Positions 8,372-16,689 are shown, counted from the first letter of the stretch. The stretch is DNA of 64,000 nucleotides from Sedimentibacter hydroxybenzoicus DSM 7310 (GCF_013403245.1 NZ_JACBNQ010000013.1:1-64000), one strand, 5' to 3'. Made by a program: numbers and translations. The notes: generated by a model not told the origin, from the letters alone.

Positions 8372-9053
8372 AGTTATTCTCCTTCCCCTGAAAATCACAA
8401 TTGCCAAAAAGATTGCAGTTTAAACAGGATTTTTTAGTGGTTTCATCGCTCATTGAAAAACCTATAAAAGCCGTTACTGATTTTCTGGGAATCAATATGA
8501 ATGAATCTGTAACAGAAAGGCCTATGAGCTTTTGTGCGTTTAAGGCGGTTAATATATCATTTTGATGAGAAATTGGTACATCTCCATAGCCCGGACTGTA
8601 TCTGAATGTGATATTGCAGCCATCTTTTATTGCGAGCTCTTTTATTTCAGCTTCTGCCAAATCACAAAGATACTCAATACAGGAAGCTGCGCATGCATCA
8701 AATATAACGGCTTTAGATAAATTAGCCATGCTGTAATACTTGATTCTTTTTTCCACCTCAAACCCGAGAGTTGCCGCCATTACAGCCGATCTTTTGCAGT
8801 TTTTAAGAAGCTCTGTAAGGTCATTTGATTTTATATTTATCTGGTTTTCAAAAGAAATAATATTATTGTGTTCAGCAATATCAAAGATTCTGTAAACATA
8901 TTTCAATTCGGTGATTTCTTTCAATTCAGCTATAGATTCATTGAGTAATATATCGGTTTCTTCATCAATATCTTTGCTTTTGTATGCAAGATATCTCAAA
9001 ACCTCGGACTTATCTATTTTGATAAGGTTATTATTAAGATGATTTACTCTCAT
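8361..9053 (-). CDS. Methionine synthase reactivation-domain protein (stand-alone)
   Basis: A 230-residue protein matching the vitamin B12-dependent methionine synthase activation domain. In classical MetH this C-terminal domain binds SAM and remethylates oxidised cobalamin. The RYSPGYGD motif (about 150-157) corresponds to the SAM-binding RxxPGY signature. The C-terminus carries CLNCNLFGNCDF and a further Cys, a possible metal site. This split arrangement is known from Thermotoga maritima (TM0268/TM0269). It overlaps metF by 20 nt and metH by 11 nt, so the three are probably translated as a coupled unit. Confidence 0.85.
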   Translation of the reverse strand: MRVNHLNNNLIKIDKSEVLRYLAYKSKDIDEETDILLNESIAELKEITELKYVYRIFDIAEHNNIISFENQINIKSNDLTELLKNCKRSAVMAATLGFEVEKRIKYYSMANLSKAVIFDACAASCIEYLCDLAEAEIKELAIKDGCNITFRYSPGYGDVPISHQNDILTALNAQKLIGLSVTDSFILIPRKSVTAFIGFSMSDETTKKSCLNCNLFGNCDFQGKENNCVR

Positions 9054-9930
9054 TTGTCAGCACACCCCTGATTGCAGAAATACTGCCTAATATTTTCTTT
9101 GCGGTAGAAGGCTTATTCATGGTATAAATATGAATTCCGTCAACCCCCCAGGATAACAGGTCTATTGTCTGGCTGATTGCATAGGATATGCCGGCCTCGG
9201 TTAAAGCAACCGGATTGTTTTCATACTTATCTAATATCCTTCTTAATTTCACAGGTATCATATTTCCGGTAAGATTTAATATTGTATTTATTTGATTTTT
9301 ATTTAGTATCGGCATAATTCCTGTAATTATAGGTAAATTAATACCCTTTTTATGAACCTTGTCATAAAAATCATAAAACAATTCATTGTCGAAAAACATT
9401 TGGGTTATTAAGAAATCAGCACCTGAATCTGCTTTTCTTTTAAGAAAATCAATATCAGCATTCAGATCATAAGCTTCAGGATGCTTTTCCGGGTAGCATG
9501 CAGCTCCGATGCATAAATTTGTATTTTTTCTCAAATATTCTATGAGCTCCACTGAATTCTTAAAGCCGTCATTTGGCGGAGTATATGCTGCATCCTTTGG
9601 ATAATCACCCCTTAAAGCTAAAACATTATGAATATTATTTTTTTTCAGCGAATTTATTATATTATTTATTTCATTTCTTGAAGATGATATGCAAGTGACA
9701 TGGGCTATAGATGTTAAATTGCATTTATTTTGTATATGCGATGATATTTCAATTGTTCTGTCCTTTGTACTTCCTCCTGCTCCGTAGGTAACACTCATAA
9801 AATCCGGATATAAGCTATACAATTCATCGATTGAATCATATATTGTGTCTACAGGGTAATTTGCCTTAGGCGGAAAAATTTCAAATGATATTAAAGGGTT
9901 TTTTATTTTAAATTTATCTTTTATTTTCAT
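9034..9930 (-). CDS. metF: 5,10-methylenetetrahydrofolate reductase
   Basis: A 298-residue FAD-dependent TIM-barrel enzyme making 5-methyl-THF, the methyl donor for the adjacent MetH. Family features: SFEIFPPK near residue 16, SVTYGAGGSTKDRT near 48, a HVTCISSSRNE block, LALRGDYPKD near 105, and QMFFDNELFYDF and PIITGIMPI further on. There is a strong AAGGAGGA site before the ATG. First gene of the metF-activation-metH operon under the SAM-I riboswitch at 9952-10098. Confidence 0.95.
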   Translation of the reverse strand: MKIKDKFKIKNPLISFEIFPPKANYPVDTIYDSIDELYSLYPDFMSVTYGAGGSTKDRTIEISSHIQNKCNLTSIAHVTCISSSRNEINNIINSLKKNNIHNVLALRGDYPKDAAYTPPNDGFKNSVELIEYLRKNTNLCIGAACYPEKHPEAYDLNADIDFLKRKADSGADFLITQMFFDNELFYDFYDKVHKKGINLPIITGIMPILNKNQINTILNLTGNMIPVKLRRILDKYENNPVALTEAGISYAISQTIDLLSWGVDGIHIYTMNKPSTAKKILGSISAIRGVLTNESKSS

Positions 9931-9951
9931 TAAATCCTCCTTATATAAAAC

Positions 9952-9980
9952 AAAAAATCTTTCCCGACATTGGGAAAGAT
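9952..9980 (-). terminator. SAM-I riboswitch intrinsic terminator
   Basis: Read on the minus strand, ATCTTTCCC and GGGAAAGAT (9-bp stem, 6-nt loop) are followed by six or more T. It lies between the aptamer and metF, as the off-state terminator of an S-box. Confidence 0.9.
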
Positions 9981-10098
9981 ATTATCTTTATGCATCCTCA
10001 TCTGCCGGCTTCTAACCGCTGGAATTAGCACCATATATATGATATTGGTTGCCGGACTTCATAGGGCCAGATCCCTCCGTCGCTCTTGATGAATTTAT
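9981..10098 (-). promoter_or_regulatory. SAM-I (S-box) riboswitch aptamer
   Basis: The minus strand carries the S-box conserved blocks in order: ATCAAGAGCGACGGAGGGA, CTGGCCCTATGAAGTCCGGC, AACC, GGTGCTAATTCCAGC, and a closing GATGAG pairing with the 5' TCATC (P1). With SAM bound the P1 helix would favour the downstream terminator and switch off metF, the activation protein and metH. This is a direct match to a well-known class. Confidence 0.95.
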
Positions 10099-10114
10099 TA
10101 AATTATTAAGTGAC

Positions 10115-10143
10115 AGTATACAATTAATAGCATCTTATGTCAA
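10115..10143 (-). promoter_or_regulatory. Sigma-A promoter of the met operon
   Basis: On the minus strand, TTGACA (10143-10138), a 17-nt spacer and TATACT (10120-10115) form a near-perfect vegetative promoter. Transcription would begin just upstream of the S-box. Confidence 0.85.
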
Positions 10144-10331
10144 TAGCTAGAAAAAATATTTTTATGCAAACATTTTCATAATTATTATTTGCAGATTACC
10201 GTTTTGCCATCCTAGTGATAGCAAAAATATTGGTTAATGGGGCCTCAAAAGTTTTTTCTAACTATTTATATATAAATATGATATAATTAAAATTGATAAA
10301 ATAGTTGGTTTTTAGGGCAGGTGAATGTTAA

Positions 10332-11570
10332 ATGACTATTAGAGAAGATGCTTTTGTGATTATTCAGGAATCAATTAAAGCAGTCTTACCCCAGGCGGCA
10401 GTAATTAAAGCACTTGAAAAGAAAAATTTCTCGGGTGATGTTACAGTTGTGGCAGTAGGTAAGGCAGCTTGGACCATGGCTTTTGCCGCTAAGGAAAAGC
10501 TCGGGGATAAGGTCTTGAGGGGAATTATAGTTACTAAGTACGCCCATTCAAAAGGTCCGATAGAAGGATTTGAAATTATAGAAGCCGGACATCCGGTGCC
10601 TGACGAAAATTCTGTAATAGGTGCTGCGAAAGCTTTAGAGTTGGTAAAAAACCTTGACGAAAACGATGATGTTATATTTTTGGTATCGGGAGGCGGTTCT
10701 GCCATTTTTGAAAAGCCGATGGAGGGAATTGAGCTTGAAGATATTATGGATATCACTAATCAGCTGTTGAGTTCAGGTGCAGATATTGTTGAGATAAATA
10801 CTATCAGGAAACACCTGTCGGACGTAAAGGGCGGGAGATTTGCACTTCATTGTAAAGCAAATATATTTTCTGTAGTTTTATCAGATGTTTTAGGAGACAG
10901 ATTAGATTCGATTGCATCAGGACCGGCATATCCTGACAGTTCAACATCACAGCAGGCATTGGAAATCGTAGAAAAATATAAGCTTAAGGTGAACGAGAAG
11001 GTTCTTGAAGCTTTAAAGACAGAAACACCGAAGGAAATTAACAATTGTGAAACTGTAATAACAGGCAGTGTAAGCGAATTGTGCAGTGCTGCTTCAAGCA
11101 TTGCAAAAAGTTTGGGATATCAACCTCTTTTATTGACATCTACGTTGGATTGCGAAGCAAAGGAAGCAGGAAGATTTATGGCGTCCGTAGGCAGAGAAAT
11201 CAGAAGTGGTAATGGCTTAGCAACTCCTATAGCTGTAATTGCGGGCGGAGAAACAGTTGTTCATATCAGGGGTAAAGGTAAAGGCGGCAGAAATCAGGAA
11301 TTATGCCTGTCGGCAGCCATAGGTATTGAAGGACTCAATGATACGGTTATATTTTCTGTAGGTTCAGACGGTACTGACGGTCCGACAGATGCGGCGGGCG
11401 GTATTGTGGATGGTGAAACAGCAAGCAAGATAAGATCTGCTGATATTCAACCTGAAGTATACCTCGATAATAACGATTCGTATAATGCTCTTAAAGTGAG
11501 CGGAGATTTAGTTATAACAGGTTCAACCGGAACCAATGTTAATGATTTGACCGTATTGCTTTGCAAATAA
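10332..11570 (+). CDS. Glycerate 2-kinase (MOFRL family)
   Basis: A 412-residue glycerate 2-kinase that phosphorylates D-glycerate with ATP to give 2-phosphoglycerate. The N-terminal glycerate-kinase domain shows VVAVGKAAWTMA, EAGHPVPDENS and LVSGGGSAIFEKP. The C-terminal MOFRL domain shows GGRNQELCLSAA and GSDGTDGPTDAAGG. Start ATG has GGGCAGGTGA upstream. It sits next to the sugar-acid locus; glycerate would be expected if an aldolase-derived glyceraldehyde were oxidised there, but a shared pathway is inference because a terminator separates them. Confidence 0.93.
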   Translation: MTIREDAFVIIQESIKAVLPQAAVIKALEKKNFSGDVTVVAVGKAAWTMAFAAKEKLGDKVLRGIIVTKYAHSKGPIEGFEIIEAGHPVPDENSVIGAAKALELVKNLDENDDVIFLVSGGGSAIFEKPMEGIELEDIMDITNQLLSSGADIVEINTIRKHLSDVKGGRFALHCKANIFSVVLSDVLGDRLDSIASGPAYPDSSTSQQALEIVEKYKLKVNEKVLEALKTETPKEINNCETVITGSVSELCSAASSIAKSLGYQPLLLTSTLDCEAKEAGRFMASVGREIRSGNGLATPIAVIAGGETVVHIRGKGKGGRNQELCLSAAIGIEGLNDTVIFSVGSDGTDGPTDAAGGIVDGETASKIRSADIQPEVYLDNNDSYNALKVSGDLVITGSTGTNVNDLTVLLCK

Positions 11571-11573
11571 ATA

Positions 11574-11610
11574 TAAGTCCTCACATGCACATGTGAGGAC
11601 TTAGCTTTTG
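11574..11610 (+). terminator. Terminator of glycerate kinase
   Basis: Perfect 14-bp stem (11574-11587 with 11590-11603) around a 2-nt loop, followed by GCTTTTGCTT. Confidence 0.8.
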
Positions 11611-11613
11611 CTT

Positions 11614-11657
11614 ATTTATCTTTGAACTCTTCCGGAACCGTCTCCCTGAACCTTGTT
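11614..11657 (-). pseudogene. Remnant of a KDG-kinase 3' end
   Basis: On the minus strand 11645-11616 encodes GDGSGRVQR followed by TAA, the same C-terminus as the intact KDG kinase at 27449-28471. At DNA level 11614-11645 (reverse complement) matches 28442-28473 at 30 of 32 positions. Further upstream codons (NKVQ) still resemble the family, then similarity is lost. It marks a former kdgK copy or a rearrangement at the left edge of the sugar-acid locus. Confidence 0.55.
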
Positions 11658-11681
11658 GTTTTGCAATAATAATATAAGGAT

Positions 11682-11709
11682 GGCTGTCTCAAATTAGGCA
11701 GTCTTTTTT
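11682..11709 (+). terminator. Intrinsic terminator-like hairpin with T-run
   Basis: GGCTGTCT (11682-11689) pairs with AGGCAGTC (11696-11703), allowing two G-U pairs, and is followed by a run of T to 11709. No gene in the present sequence obviously needs it, so it may belong to the deleted material. Confidence 0.5.
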
Positions 11710-11800
11710 CATATATAAGAGTTGTTTTTACGGTAATCATTATTATTAGAGATTCAGATATTGATGCTATAAATATTTTCTCGAAGAAATGTAATTAATA

Positions 11801-11829
11801 TTGACAATAAATAAGAAAAATGATATTAT
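11801..11829 (+). promoter_or_regulatory. Promoter of the first binding-protein gene
   Basis: TTGACA (11801-11806), a 17-nt spacer and TATTAT (11824-11829) form a good sigma-A promoter. The IclR-type operator starts 10 nt downstream, where a bound repressor would block initiation. Confidence 0.75.
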
Positions 11830-11839
11830 ACAAAAAAAC

Positions 11840-11867
11840 AGAACAACGTTCCATGATACGGAACAAC
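11840..11867 (+). promoter_or_regulatory. IclR-type operator, site A
   Basis: Overlapping palindromes: GTTCC-N7-GGAAC, and GAAC/GTTC half-sites. It aligns with the site before iclR (13952-13979) at about 22 of 28 positions. It sits just after the -10 box, predicting repression by the IclR protein encoded at 14004. From 11868 to the start codon at 12153 lies a leader of about 285 nt in which I see no gene or recognised riboswitch. Confidence 0.65.
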
Positions 11868-12152
11868 GATTTTTATACATTCTTAAGTAAAGGATTTCTT
11901 TAAATTCATATTATTTTACAAAACCAAGATACAGAATCTTAGTATGTGACGGGAATACGTTTGTCGACTTATAGAATATTTTTTTAATTTAGTGCAGCAG
12001 TAGGAATTTACTTAATAAATTGATGGGATATACTGGGGATAAAGGCTTATAAGAAGTTAGAAGTTACACCTTTTACAAAAAACATCCCTTAATTTCTGGG
12101 TTGTGGAGTTTTTAAACGCTTATAAATTATAAAAAATCGGAGGTAATATTTT

Positions 12153-13091
12153 ATGAAAGACAAAGTATTTATGGTTATCGTTATTTTGTGTTTAGTACTT
12201 GTTGGGTGTAAGTCGAGTGATAGTGTAAGCAAAGCCCCAGAGGAACAATACAAAGTAGGGATAACAACCTTTAGCTTAGCAAACAATTTTATAAGGGTAG
12301 GTAGAGATACTGCAATTGAAGAAATTGAAAAGCTTGGAGGTATAGCATTAGCTAATGTAGATGATAATCTTCAAGGTAGAATTTCATCAATAGAAAACAT
12401 GATAAACCAAGGTGTTGATGCAATAATAGTTCATGAAGGTGATGTTACTCAAGTAATACCTTCACTTGAAGAAGCACAGAAACAAGGCATATTGGTTGTT
12501 GCTATGAATTCTGGTCATACGGATATATTAGATTTATCAGTAGAACCTGATAATGAATATTTAGGTACAAAGGCCGGAGAAGAGTTAGTGGAACTGATGG
12601 GTGGAAAAGGAAACATAATAGAAATATATAATGATGCCGGAGCGATGATCAGAGCTAGAAAAGAGGCTGCACATGCTGTTCTTGATAAGCATCCGGATGT
12701 TAAAGTAACAGCTGGATTTGTATATGCATGGCCTGATTATTTCCCAGATGCAAAAGCGAAAATAGAATCAATTCTGCAGGCAAATCCTAATCCTGGAGAT
12801 ATTTCTGGAGTTTATGCTACATTCTATGGTGTTGGGATTGCCGCCTCTCAGGCGATTACTGAAGCTGGAAGACAAGATGAGATTGTAGTGGTGGGTATAG
12901 ATTCTGATCCTGAAACTTATGAAGAAATGAAAAAAGAAAATAGCCCTTATAAAAGTACAGTTGAATCTGACCCGGAATTTCTGGCAACAGAAACAATTAA
13001 TAGTCTATTTAAGATATTAGAAGGGGAAAAAATTTCAGATAGTCATATTTTTATTCCTGGAAAAGTTGTAAGAGCAAAGGATTTAGATTAG
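12153..13091 (+). CDS. Sugar-type ABC transporter substrate-binding lipoprotein
   Basis: A 312-residue peripheral lipoprotein with signal peptide and lipobox LVGC (cysteine near residue 19). The rest is a periplasmic-binding-protein type 1 fold (Peripl_BP_4, ribose/galactose class): KVGITTFSLANNF, MINQGVDAIIVHEGDV, then GNIIEIYNDAGAMIRARKEA and VVVGIDSDPE. It is a clear paralogue of the protein at 21168-22133, sharing AGFVYAWPDYFPDAK-like and LQANPNPGDISGVYAT-like blocks. The ATPase and permease lie at 17844-20331. The good RBS is CGGAGGTAAT. It is expected to be derepressed together with the main operon through site A. Confidence 0.88.
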   Translation: MKDKVFMVIVILCLVLVGCKSSDSVSKAPEEQYKVGITTFSLANNFIRVGRDTAIEEIEKLGGIALANVDDNLQGRISSIENMINQGVDAIIVHEGDVTQVIPSLEEAQKQGILVVAMNSGHTDILDLSVEPDNEYLGTKAGEELVELMGGKGNIIEIYNDAGAMIRARKEAAHAVLDKHPDVKVTAGFVYAWPDYFPDAKAKIESILQANPNPGDISGVYATFYGVGIAASQAITEAGRQDEIVVVGIDSDPETYEEMKKENSPYKSTVESDPEFLATETINSLFKILEGEKISDSHIFIPGKVVRAKDLD

Positions 13092-13123
13092 TATTAATTA
13101 ATCATTCAATGAAAGGTGAGGTA

Positions 13124-13738
13124 ATGTATTATTATATTAAACATTTTAATCCAAATGGAGATAGAAACGTTATTGAAAGATATTTTATTGATTATATTAT
13201 ACCTTACATTAAATCTAATGGATATAATATAAGTTTATGTAAATCATTTTTTGGACTTAGCAATGAAGAATATTCTTTGATTGTTGAAATGGAAGATATA
13301 AAATCCTTGGAAACATTTTATAAGTTATCCAAAAATGATGATTGTGAACGTTTGTTAAACTTCACAGACAAATTTACAAGAGATTCTTCTGCTTTTGTCT
13401 TTGAGGATATTGAAAATGATAAGTGGCATATAAAAAATGATAAGTTCTATCATATGGAATGTTTTAATTTATTGGTAGATAGAGGAAAATTTGAAAAGTT
13501 CTTTTTAGATGAAGCATTTGGGCATTTAAGAGATAAAGGATTCTGCATAAAAGTATTAAGACCTATTTTTGGTAAAAGCATATCGGAATATTTATTCATA
13601 ACTGAAGTAGAGAAATTAGGAGATATAGATAATTGGGAAAATAGGACTTCATCTGATAAAGAAGGTAAGTATATAATGGATAAGTTAGTTTCCTATGTCG
13701 ATATACCAAGAGCTAAAGTAATTAGATGTATTATATAA
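13124..13738 (+). CDS. Uncharacterised protein with two similar halves
   Basis: A 204-residue soluble protein, rich in aromatic and charged residues, without signal peptide or membrane segment. I do not recognise it. Two halves look related: residues 1-90 (MYYYIKHFNPNGDRNVIERYF, then CKSFFGLSNEEYSLIVEMED) and 105-200 (FYHMECFNLLVDRGKFEKFF, then LRPIFGKSISEYLFITEVEK). This suggests a duplicated ferredoxin-like, dimeric alpha-beta barrel fold as in NIPSNAP-type proteins. I chose ATG 13124 because AAAGGTGAGG precedes it; the open frame also contains an ATG at 13109. It is co-transcribed with the binding protein, so probably accessory to the same substrate. Confidence 0.7.
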   Translation: MYYYIKHFNPNGDRNVIERYFIDYIIPYIKSNGYNISLCKSFFGLSNEEYSLIVEMEDIKSLETFYKLSKNDDCERLLNFTDKFTRDSSAFVFEDIENDKWHIKNDKFYHMECFNLLVDRGKFEKFFLDEAFGHLRDKGFCIKVLRPIFGKSISEYLFITEVEKLGDIDNWENRTSSDKEGKYIMDKLVSYVDIPRAKVIRCII

Positions 13739-13780
13739 TCAAGAAATTGCTTTGCTTATGTTTTTAAAGCAGTTGTGAAG

Positions 13781-13826
13781 AACAAGTCTGGAAAGCGATA
13801 TAAATTCACATCCCAGACTTGTTTAA
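13781..13826 (+). terminator. Stem-loop after the unknown gene
   Basis: AACAAGTCTGG (13781-13791) pairs with CCAGACTTGTT (13813-13823) around a 21-nt loop and is followed by T/A-rich sequence. It separates the two-gene leader operon from iclR. The remaining gap to 14003 holds the iclR promoter and operator. Confidence 0.6.
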
Positions 13827-13914
13827 TTTGATTAATAGGTTGAGGATTATATGCATTGCTAAATATATAAGATAACAATTTAATATTGATGCAAAAATTT
13901 ATCATAGAAATCGC

Positions 13915-13943
13915 TTGCAATAAATAAGTTATTATGTTAAAAT
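13915..13943 (+). promoter_or_regulatory. Promoter of iclR and the downstream operon
   Basis: TTGCAA (13915-13920), a 17-nt spacer and TAAAAT (13938-13943). The operator begins 9 nt downstream, in the same geometry as site A. Confidence 0.7.
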
Positions 13944-13951
13944 AATAAAAA

Positions 13952-13979
13952 GCGGAACGACGTTCCGTTGTACGGAATA
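13952..13979 (+). promoter_or_regulatory. IclR-type operator, site B (autoregulatory)
   Basis: GGAAC-GAC-GTTCC and TTCCG-TTGTA-CGGAA palindromes overlap. The site is nearly identical to site A at 11840-11867. Its position directly after the -10 box indicates autorepression of iclR and the following genes. Confidence 0.7.
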
Positions 13980-14003
13980 ATAAATTTGAAAGAAGGTGTC
14001 TAT

Positions 14004-14804
14004 TTGATTAAAAATTCAATTATAGAAAATACTGATGATAAATCTAGTATAAGATCCATTGAGAGAGCATTTATAATAATGGAAGCTTTAGCTACAAATG
14101 GTGGTGAAGCAAAAGGAATCACAGAGTTATCAAATATTACAAAGCTATCAAAAACAACTGTTCATAGAATTATTAGTACATTGTGCAAAGCAGAATATGT
14201 TCAGAAAGAAATATCAAGTGATAAGTATTGTTTAGGACTAAGATTATCTTATTTAGGTAGTGCTGCTTTAGGCAGAGTAAAACTTATTGAAGTGGCAAAG
14301 AATGACTTAATAAATTTGGCTGATGCTACAAATATGACAGTTCACTTAGCTGTTATATTAGATCATCAAATTGTATATGTTGATAAAGCTAATAGTAATT
14401 TAAGTATTCAAACAGCTTCAAGAATAGGACAACGTTCATATTTACACAGTACAGGATTAGGAAAAGCAATATGTGCATATTTGCCGGAAGAGGAAGTAGT
14501 GAATCATTTAAAGATTATGGGCATGCCACAACAAACAAAAAATACAATAACTAATATAGACGACTTTTTTATGGAGCTTCATAAAATTAGAGAACTGGGT
14601 GTTTCAATTGATAATGAGGAAAATGAAAAATATATTAAATGTGTAGCGGCGCCTATATATGACATAAGCGGTAACATTATTGCCGCTATAAGTGCTTCGG
14701 GATTAGTGGTTCATTTTTCAGAAGATAATATAAAAGACTTAGCTTCAATAGTCAAAACAACGGCAAATCGTATCTCCCATAATATGGGATATCAAGGAGT
14801 TTAA
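14004..14804 (+). CDS. IclR-family transcriptional regulator
   Basis: A 266-residue regulator. The N-terminal winged helix-turn-helix (about 10-75) shows SIERAFIIMEALA, GITELSNITKLSKTTVHRIISTL and YCLGLRLSYLG. The C-terminal IclR ligand-binding domain (about 85-260) shows LHSTGLGKAICAYLPEEE and CVAAPIYDISGNIIAAISASG. The frame opens at TTG 13968, but that codon lies in the operator. I place the start at TTG 14004, preceded by AGAAGGTG. Two matching operators in the window and its position at the head of the operon point to pathway-specific, substrate-relieved repression. Confidence 0.9.
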   Translation: MIKNSIIENTDDKSSIRSIERAFIIMEALATNGGEAKGITELSNITKLSKTTVHRIISTLCKAEYVQKEISSDKYCLGLRLSYLGSAALGRVKLIEVAKNDLINLADATNMTVHLAVILDHQIVYVDKANSNLSIQTASRIGQRSYLHSTGLGKAICAYLPEEEVVNHLKIMGMPQQTKNTITNIDDFFMELHKIRELGVSIDNEENEKYIKCVAAPIYDISGNIIAAISASGLVVHFSEDNIKDLASIVKTTANRISHNMGYQGV

Positions 14805-14842
14805 TTATACGTGACTGTTATTACAATTAAAGGAGCTATGCT

Positions 14843-15466
14843 ATGAAAAAGGAAATAAGTAAAGATAATTTATGCAATTCTGTTTTTTGTTTACAACCGA
14901 GCAGACCGATTCTTTGCACTACTAAAAATGAGGATTTGTCCGATCATGTAGCACCATTTAGCTGGTGTGTACCTTTATCAACAGATCCTCCTATGTTAAC
15001 ATTATCATTATTAAATGCACCAAGAAAAAGCCATAGCTTATGTAATATAGAAAGAACCGGAGAGTTTGTTATTAATCTTCCGGATATGAACTTAATTGAT
15101 GATATTGTATTGGCGTCTTATCATACAAAAAATGGTGAGAATAAATTTGATAGGTCTGAATTCACAAAAATAAAGTCGAAATTTGTAGAATCTGTTTATA
15201 TAAAGGAATGCCGTTCACATTTAGAGTGCAAGGTAGAGAGTATTATATATCCTGGTGACCATGCTTTGATAATAGCCAATATTGTTAATGCCGTATATGA
15301 TGATAATGCTTTTTCAGATAACATGTTAATTAATTTGCAAAATTTCAAACCTGTTATTCATGTACATAATTATATGTTAAAGAATAAGAATTCTCAAATT
15401 CATGTGTTCCTAAATCCACAAGGTCAAATAATTAATGAGGTAATGTACCCAGAAAAAATAGAATAA
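14843..15466 (+). CDS. Flavin reductase-like, FMN-binding split-barrel protein
   Basis: A 207-residue cytoplasmic protein of the flavoredoxin/flavin reductase-like family. Typical blocks are SRPILCTTKNE, APFSWCVPLSTDPPMLTLSL, RKSHSLCNIERTGEFVINLP near residue 60, and a CRSHLECKVESI beta strand near 135. Family members bind FMN and either reduce flavin or act as small electron carriers. In this operon it could support the iron-sulfur flavoprotein or AOR; that is inference. The RBS AAAGGAG is well placed. Confidence 0.8.
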   Translation: MKKEISKDNLCNSVFCLQPSRPILCTTKNEDLSDHVAPFSWCVPLSTDPPMLTLSLLNAPRKSHSLCNIERTGEFVINLPDMNLIDDIVLASYHTKNGENKFDRSEFTKIKSKFVESVYIKECRSHLECKVESIIYPGDHALIIANIVNAVYDDNAFSDNMLINLQNFKPVIHVHNYMLKNKNSQIHVFLNPQGQIINEVMYPEKIE

Positions 15467-15484
15467 ATGTATGTAGGAGGAAAT

Positions 15485-16648
15485 ATGGAATCTTTTTTAA
15501 ACAGTAGAGCTATTGCATTAAAACAAGGTGGTATAAGGGGATTCTTTGATAAGGCAAAGAATTATTCGAATGTAATTAACTTAGGTATAGGGGAACCGGA
15601 TATTGATACACCTAAGGAAATAATTGATTGTGCCTATAATGCAATGCTGGAGGGAAAGACCCATTATACACAAAATGCGGGTGATTTAGACGTTCGTGAG
15701 GCTGTTGCAGACTACGTTAGAAGCTATGGAATTGAATCAAACCCAAGTAATGAAATAATATTAACATGTGGTGGAATGGGGGCTGTTGCTATGGCAATTC
15801 TGGCTATAGTAAGTGAGGGTGATGAAGTAATTATTCAAGATCCGCAATGGCTTAATTATTGTTCTCAAGTTAGATTTGCTGGAGGAGTGCCTGTTCAGGT
15901 GCCCGTTAGAGAAGAAGACAATTTTATTTTTGAAGCAGAAAATTTAGAGAAATATATCACTGACAAGACTAAAGTGCTTATGATTAATTCTCCTAATAAT
16001 CCAACTGGTGCAGTAATGTCTAAAGATGATATGGAGAAGATCTCCAAATTAGCCGTAAAACACAATTTATTTGTTATTTCAGATGAAGTGTATTGTGAAT
16101 TGCTATATGATGGTAATAAACATAAATCTATTGCATCGTTACCGGGTATGAAGGAAAGGACATTGATTGTAAACAGTTTATCAAAAACCTTTGCTATGAC
16201 TGGTTGGAGAATCGGATTTGCAATAGGACCGAAGGAAATTATTGCAAAGCTTATAGTTCTGCAGGAAAATTTGGTTGCTTGTGCACCGGCACCTGCTCAA
16301 AGAGCCGCTAAATATGCTCTTAGCACTATGTGTGAAGTTAAAAGTATGGTAAACATGTATGAAAAAAGGCGTAATATTATAGTAGATGGGTTAAATAGTA
16401 TTGAAGGCATTTCTTGCTTAAAGCCATTAGGTGCATTTTATGCATTTGTAAATATAAAAGGATTAGGCAAGACATCACTAGAATTTGCTGAAGGATTATT
16501 AGAGCAAGAACAAGTTGTAGTAATACCAGGCTCTGCATTTGGACCTAGCGGTGAAGGTTTTGTAAGAGTAGCATACTCAAATTCAGAAGAAAACCTAATA
16601 ATTGCTTTAGAAAAAATCAGAAATTATGTAAGTAAATTAAAAAACTAA
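15485..16648 (+). CDS. Class I/II PLP-dependent aminotransferase
   Basis: A 387-residue fold type I aminotransferase of the aspartate/aromatic (AAT-Ib) group. Landmarks are LGIGEPDIDTP (33-43), HYTQNAGDLDVREAV (60-74), the NSPNNPTGAVMS cofactor asparagine block (168-179), and SLSKTFAMTGWRIGF with the Schiff-base lysine K234. An arginine for the substrate carboxylate lies in GEGFVRVAYSNS near the C-terminus. Start ATG 15485 follows GTAGGAGGAAAT; the frame has an earlier ATG at 15467 without a site. It would interconvert an amino acid and a 2-oxo acid, perhaps to feed the 2-keto acid aldolases downstream. Confidence 0.9.
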   Translation: MESFLNSRAIALKQGGIRGFFDKAKNYSNVINLGIGEPDIDTPKEIIDCAYNAMLEGKTHYTQNAGDLDVREAVADYVRSYGIESNPSNEIILTCGGMGAVAMAILAIVSEGDEVIIQDPQWLNYCSQVRFAGGVPVQVPVREEDNFIFEAENLEKYITDKTKVLMINSPNNPTGAVMSKDDMEKISKLAVKHNLFVISDEVYCELLYDGNKHKSIASLPGMKERTLIVNSLSKTFAMTGWRIGFAIGPKEIIAKLIVLQENLVACAPAPAQRAAKYALSTMCEVKSMVNMYEKRRNIIVDGLNSIEGISCLKPLGAFYAFVNIKGLGKTSLEFAEGLLEQEQVVVIPGSAFGPSGEGFVRVAYSNSEENLIIALEKIRNYVSKLKN

Positions 16649-16689
16649 TATTAATGAAAAAGATTACAAAATAATTGGGAGGAAGTTTT

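Noticed and set aside
13968-14003. Longer IclR protein starting at TTG 13968
   Set aside because: That codon lies within the palindromic operator and lacks a ribosome site; TTG 14004 has AGAAGGTG at proper spacing.
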